8,511 bases of DNA, from positions 1-8,511 of the forward strand of contig JAUVRF010000055.1 in assembly GCA_030597775.1 (NCBI GenBank). Direction: 5' to 3'. The notes beneath the pieces were generated by a model. The model made no database searches, had not been told where the DNA came from, and saw only the letters and a program-made list of their open reading frames with translations. Made by a program: the position numbers and the translations under genes. This document shows, one piece after another, positions 6,036 through 8,511 of this stretch; position 1 is the stretch's first letter, and every line of letters starts with the position of its first letter. The DNA is from Methanobacteriota archaeon (GTDB lineage Archaea; Thermoplasmatota; DTKX01; GCA-020343715).

Positions 6036-7985
6036 ATGGGACGGACAGCAATGTTCTGGGCCGTCGTCATGATGACGTGCGTAGCCTTCGTGCTGCCCCT
6101 GGCTGCGCCACCGGCCAGCGCGGTGACGGAGTACCGGTACGAGATCGTACCCGCCCCCCCAACACCACTGGACTACAAGGGGGTCTCCTGGTCTCAAGAT
6201 GGTTCCGAGGCCATCATCGTGGGCGGTGTGCAGGCGTTGCTTGAATACGATCCCGAGACCGGTATCGCCCGGTCCATGGACGGCACCGATTGGCCCACCG
6301 CATCCCAGACCCTGGAGGCGGTCACCCACACCCCCGACGGAAGGGTCTTCGTGTCAAGTGGGAGACTGGATGGGTCTACCGTCAAGGGTGACCTGTGGGA
6401 GGTCCTGGATGGCGAGGTCGTCCTTCGAGCCAGCATCGAGGGTGACATCATTCAGCGTGTGGCCGCATCTCCCTCCGGACGGCTCCTGGCGATAGGCGCC
6501 CTGGGGTCGCTTTTCGAGTACAAGGATGGCGAGCTGGAGCACCTGGGCTCCGCCGGTGACGTGGTCCTGTACGACATCGTATGGGCCCCTGACGGGTCAG
6601 GCGCCTTCATCGTCGGTGCCGCGGGCACCATCACCTGGTTCGACGCCATAGAGGGTACGCTGGAACCTGTGTCCTTCACCAGCACCCATCCCCTCTACGC
6701 GGTGGACTGGAGACCCGGTACCATGGACGCCTGGGCCGTTGGAGAGGGCGGCCTCGTCGTCGAGGTCAACTCCACCACGCTCGAGGCCTCCAGGGTGCGC
6801 CCCTTCACCCCACGCACCGAGGACTCCCACGGCATCGCATGGCATCCCGAGGCCGACATCGCCCTGCTCGTTGGCGAGGATGGCGTCACCTACCTTTGGA
6901 GGCTCGGCATCTTCACCAGGCAGATAGTGGACCTCAATGTGGTCCTGCTCGACGTCATGTGGGACCCCGTGGGTGACGAGGCCCTTCTGGTGGGCGAGTC
7001 CGGAACCCTGCTCCGATACACCCCCTGGTTCACTCCGCCGAACCGGGCTCCTGACGCGGTCATCTCCTCGCCCGAGGACGGTCTCGAGGTGGAGGCCGAC
7101 AGGACCATCACCTTCGACGGCACCTCCTCATCTGACCCCGACGACGACCCCCTCTCATTCACCTGGTCATCCAACATCTCGGGCATTCTGAGCACCAAGG
7201 CGTCGTTCAGAGATGAGCTTCCCCTGGGGGCCCACAGGGTCACCCTTCACGTGGACGACGGACAGGGACACAATTCCACCGACCAGGTAACTGTGAATGT
7301 CGTGAAGCCCGTTCCCCCGGAGGACCGGTTGCATCTTGATGTGCTATCCCCGAGGCCCGGGTCCATGCTGACGGGGGAGATCGTCGTCTCGGGAACCGTG
7401 AACTACGAGCTCGGTCCCGTGGCAATGGTCGAATTGGCCGTTGACGGTGACGGTTGGCGGCCCGCCGAGGGCACGAACAGCTGGTCCATTTCCCTAGACA
7501 CCACCCTGCTGGAGGACGGGGTCCACAGTCTGGTGGTGAAGGCGACCGCCGAGGACACGGTGGTCAAGGTGGAGAGCTTCTTGGTGGAGGTTCGCAACAT
7601 CATCCTCCCCGAGCCACCTCAGATACCCAACATCACCCTCCACCTTCGTGAGAAGGGAGTGGTCGACCAGTTGCTCAGTTTCGATGTCGATGGCGAGGGC
7701 CTGTCCTCTTGGGTCCTGGTATGGTCATTCGGTGACGGAAGCAGCGGTCAGGGCGAACATGTGAGCCACGCCTACACCGAGGAAGGCACGTACCAGATCA
7801 CCCTGGAACTTTGGCTTGAGGGAGAGGACGCTCCCGCGATGATATACTCGGCCACGGTGGTCGTGGACAGCGACGAGGAGGAGGGGCTCTCCTTGGAGGC
7901 GGTCATCCTCCTGAGCATGGTGGCCGCTGGCGCGATCTACGTGATAGGCTTCTACGGGGGACATCGGGCCTTCCGACGCGACTAG
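6036..7985 (+). CDS. Secreted surface protein: seven propeller-like repeats, three PKD/Ig-like domains, C-terminal membrane anchor (649 aa)
   Basis: This is an exported, membrane-anchored surface protein. I chose the ATG at 6036 because GAGGAG precedes it and it begins a normal signal peptide (1-29, cut near PPASA|VTEY). Residues 45-331 hold seven repeats of 39-46 residues with the pattern [VI]-x-W-x-P-x-G-(4-6)-V-G-x-x-G-x-[LIV]. Their V-x-W positions are near 50, 96, 142, 181, 223, 267 and 307. This fits a seven-bladed beta-propeller, although blades 2 and 3 lack the tryptophan. Then come an Ig/PKD-like domain (about 336-424, with SSSDPDDDP and TWSSNISG), an Ig-like domain (about 426-521), a typical PKD domain (about 527-612, with WSFGDGS and HAYTEEGTYQITL), an acidic DSDEEEG spacer, a membrane helix (618-641) and the basic tail HRAFRRD. 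Four N-x-S/T sequons are present. No catalytic residues are recognised, so ligand binding or scaffolding is the likeliest role. It is divergent from the beta-helix surface protein. Confidence 0.9.
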   Translation: MGRTAMFWAVVMMTCVAFVLPLAAPPASAVTEYRYEIVPAPPTPLDYKGVSWSQDGSEAIIVGGVQALLEYDPETGIARSMDGTDWPTASQTLEAVTHTPDGRVFVSSGRLDGSTVKGDLWEVLDGEVVLRASIEGDIIQRVAASPSGRLLAIGALGSLFEYKDGELEHLGSAGDVVLYDIVWAPDGSGAFIVGAAGTITWFDAIEGTLEPVSFTSTHPLYAVDWRPGTMDAWAVGEGGLVVEVNSTTLEASRVRPFTPRTEDSHGIAWHPEADIALLVGEDGVTYLWRLGIFTRQIVDLNVVLLDVMWDPVGDEALLVGESGTLLRYTPWFTPPNRAPDAVISSPEDGLEVEADRTITFDGTSSSDPDDDPLSFTWSSNISGILSTKASFRDELPLGAHRVTLHVDDGQGHNSTDQVTVNVVKPVPPEDRLHLDVLSPRPGSMLTGEIVVSGTVNYELGPVAMVELAVDGDGWRPAEGTNSWSISLDTTLLEDGVHSLVVKATAEDTVVKVESFLVEVRNIILPEPPQIPNITLHLREKGVVDQLLSFDVDGEGLSSWVLVWSFGDGSSGQGEHVSHAYTEEGTYQITLELWLEGEDAPAMIYSATVVVDSDEEEGLSLEAVILLSMVAAGAIYVIGFYGGHRAFRRD

Positions 7986-7998
7986 GACAGCAGTCGGA
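7972..7998. terminator. Inverted repeat over the convergent stop codons, possible terminator
   Basis: TCCGAC (7972-7977) and GTCGGA (7993-7998) are reverse complements with 15 nt between them, and the shared CTAG lies inside the loop. The two convergent genes leave no gap, so any termination signal would have to lie within coding sequence like this. There is no T-run, and a 6-bp stem can occur by chance. Confidence 0.2.
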
Positions 7999-8511
7999 CC
8001 CCATCGTTATCGATCCTGGTCATCCGGTAGCTGAAGCCCTCGGACCCGAGCCCCTCCGCCATCGCGTCAAGGTCCCCAGCTGCGAACACCGAGTTGCCGA
8101 GCATCACCTGGCTGGCCCTCCCGTGGGCGTTGCAGATGGTCGTCATGAGCCTCACGGCCTCGCTGACGAGCCCAGCCTCCTGGGCGAAGGCCCATCCCGC
8201 CTCCAGCAACCACTCCAGGTCCGGCTTCCCCCTCATGGCCTCCAGGTGGGGTAGGCAGGCCCGCTCCAACCGCTCCCGTGCCCCGGGGTCCTCGAGAACG
8301 CGCCTTGTGTGCAAGGGCTCGCTATCCCACGCCACGAGCACGCTGGCCTCCTGCCTGGCGACAAGGACCTCTCCCGAGGGAGGTAGCCCCTGGCGCACCC
8401 TCACGTCGATACCGCCCTTGGCCTGGGCGACCACATCCCCCAGTCCGGTGCTGAAGGCGACCTCGGCGGAGTGGGCGAGGGCGAGGAGGGCGTCGATGTT
8501 CCCATCCACCA
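7982..8511 (-). CDS. Pantoate kinase, C-terminal part (GHMP kinase superfamily), 5' truncated by the window edge
   Basis: Archaeal pantoate kinase phosphorylates pantoate to 4-phosphopantoate, which phosphopantothenate synthetase then joins to beta-alanine on the way to coenzyme A. Only the last 175 or so residues are visible, out of about 290-300 in the family. The minus-strand frame is open to the right edge, and the GTG at 8509 is probably internal. Diagnostic segments are AHSAEVAFSTGLGDVVAQ followed by KGGIDVRVRQGLPP, and near the C-terminus HGRASQVMLGNSVFA, the region of GHMP motif 3. The ATP-binding GHMP motif 2 lies in the missing N-terminal half. The stop codon (TAG, complement of 7982-7984) overlaps the stop of the convergent surface-protein gene within CTAG. 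It is a cytoplasmic housekeeping enzyme, and I see no functional link to the surface proteins. The family assignment is strong for archaea. Confidence 0.9.
   Translation of the reverse strand, partial: VDGNIDALLALAHSAEVAFSTGLGDVVAQAKGGIDVRVRQGLPPSGEVLVARQEASVLVAWDSEPLHTRRVLEDPGARERLERACLPHLEAMRGKPDLEWLLEAGWAFAQEAGLVSEAVRLMTTICNAHGRASQVMLGNSVFAAGDLDAMAEGLGSEGFSYRMTRIDNDGVRLLS

Overview
The window reads as archaeal chromosome, GC-rich (about 60% or a little more by eye). The signs are a pantoate kinase fragment (the archaeal route to coenzyme A), an archaeal-type endonuclease III, an AT-rich TATA-like box in an otherwise GC-rich gap, Shine-Dalgarno sequences, and two large secreted proteins built from PKD/Ig-like modules with one C-terminal membrane anchor. 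That combination fits a euryarchaeon, perhaps a Thermoplasmatota lineage, but the phylum is inferred. No rRNA, tRNA, CRISPR array, transposase or integrase is visible.

Layout, left to right. (1) Bases 2-1459, + strand: an OPT-family oligopeptide/metal-chelate transporter cut off at its 5' end. After 24 nt comes a 50-codon gene (1484-1636) for a lysine-rich single-pass membrane peptide. (2) Bases 1646-2847, - strand: endonuclease III (nth) and an unrecognised 188-aa protein, joined by an ATGA stop/start overlap. This pair converges on the transporter pair with 9 nt between the stops. (3) Bases 2880-5843, - strand: a 987-aa surface protein with a signal peptide, a right-handed beta-helix, Ig-like and PKD domains, a Gly/Asn linker and a membrane anchor. 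It lies directly upstream of nth on the same strand. (4) Bases 5844-6035: the only sizeable intergenic gap, holding a divergent promoter region with a near-palindromic TATA element and a 13-bp palindrome. (5) Bases 6036-7985, + strand: a second surface protein of about 649 aa with a signal peptide, seven propeller-like repeats, three PKD/Ig-like domains and a membrane anchor. (6) Bases 7982-8511, - strand: the C-terminal 175 or so residues of pantoate kinase, whose stop codon shares a CTAG with the stop of the preceding gene.

The transporter, DNA repair and coenzyme A genes are ordinary core functions. The unusual part is the divergent pair of large anchored surface proteins. They share a promoter region and an Ig-like domain subtype, but one displays a beta-helix and the other a beta-propeller. 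This could be a co-regulated surface pair, perhaps for binding or processing polymers, though no catalytic residues are recognisable in either. Both convergent gene junctions carry small inverted repeats at the stop codons. Gene packing is dense, and the long open frames opposite the real genes look like by-products of high GC.
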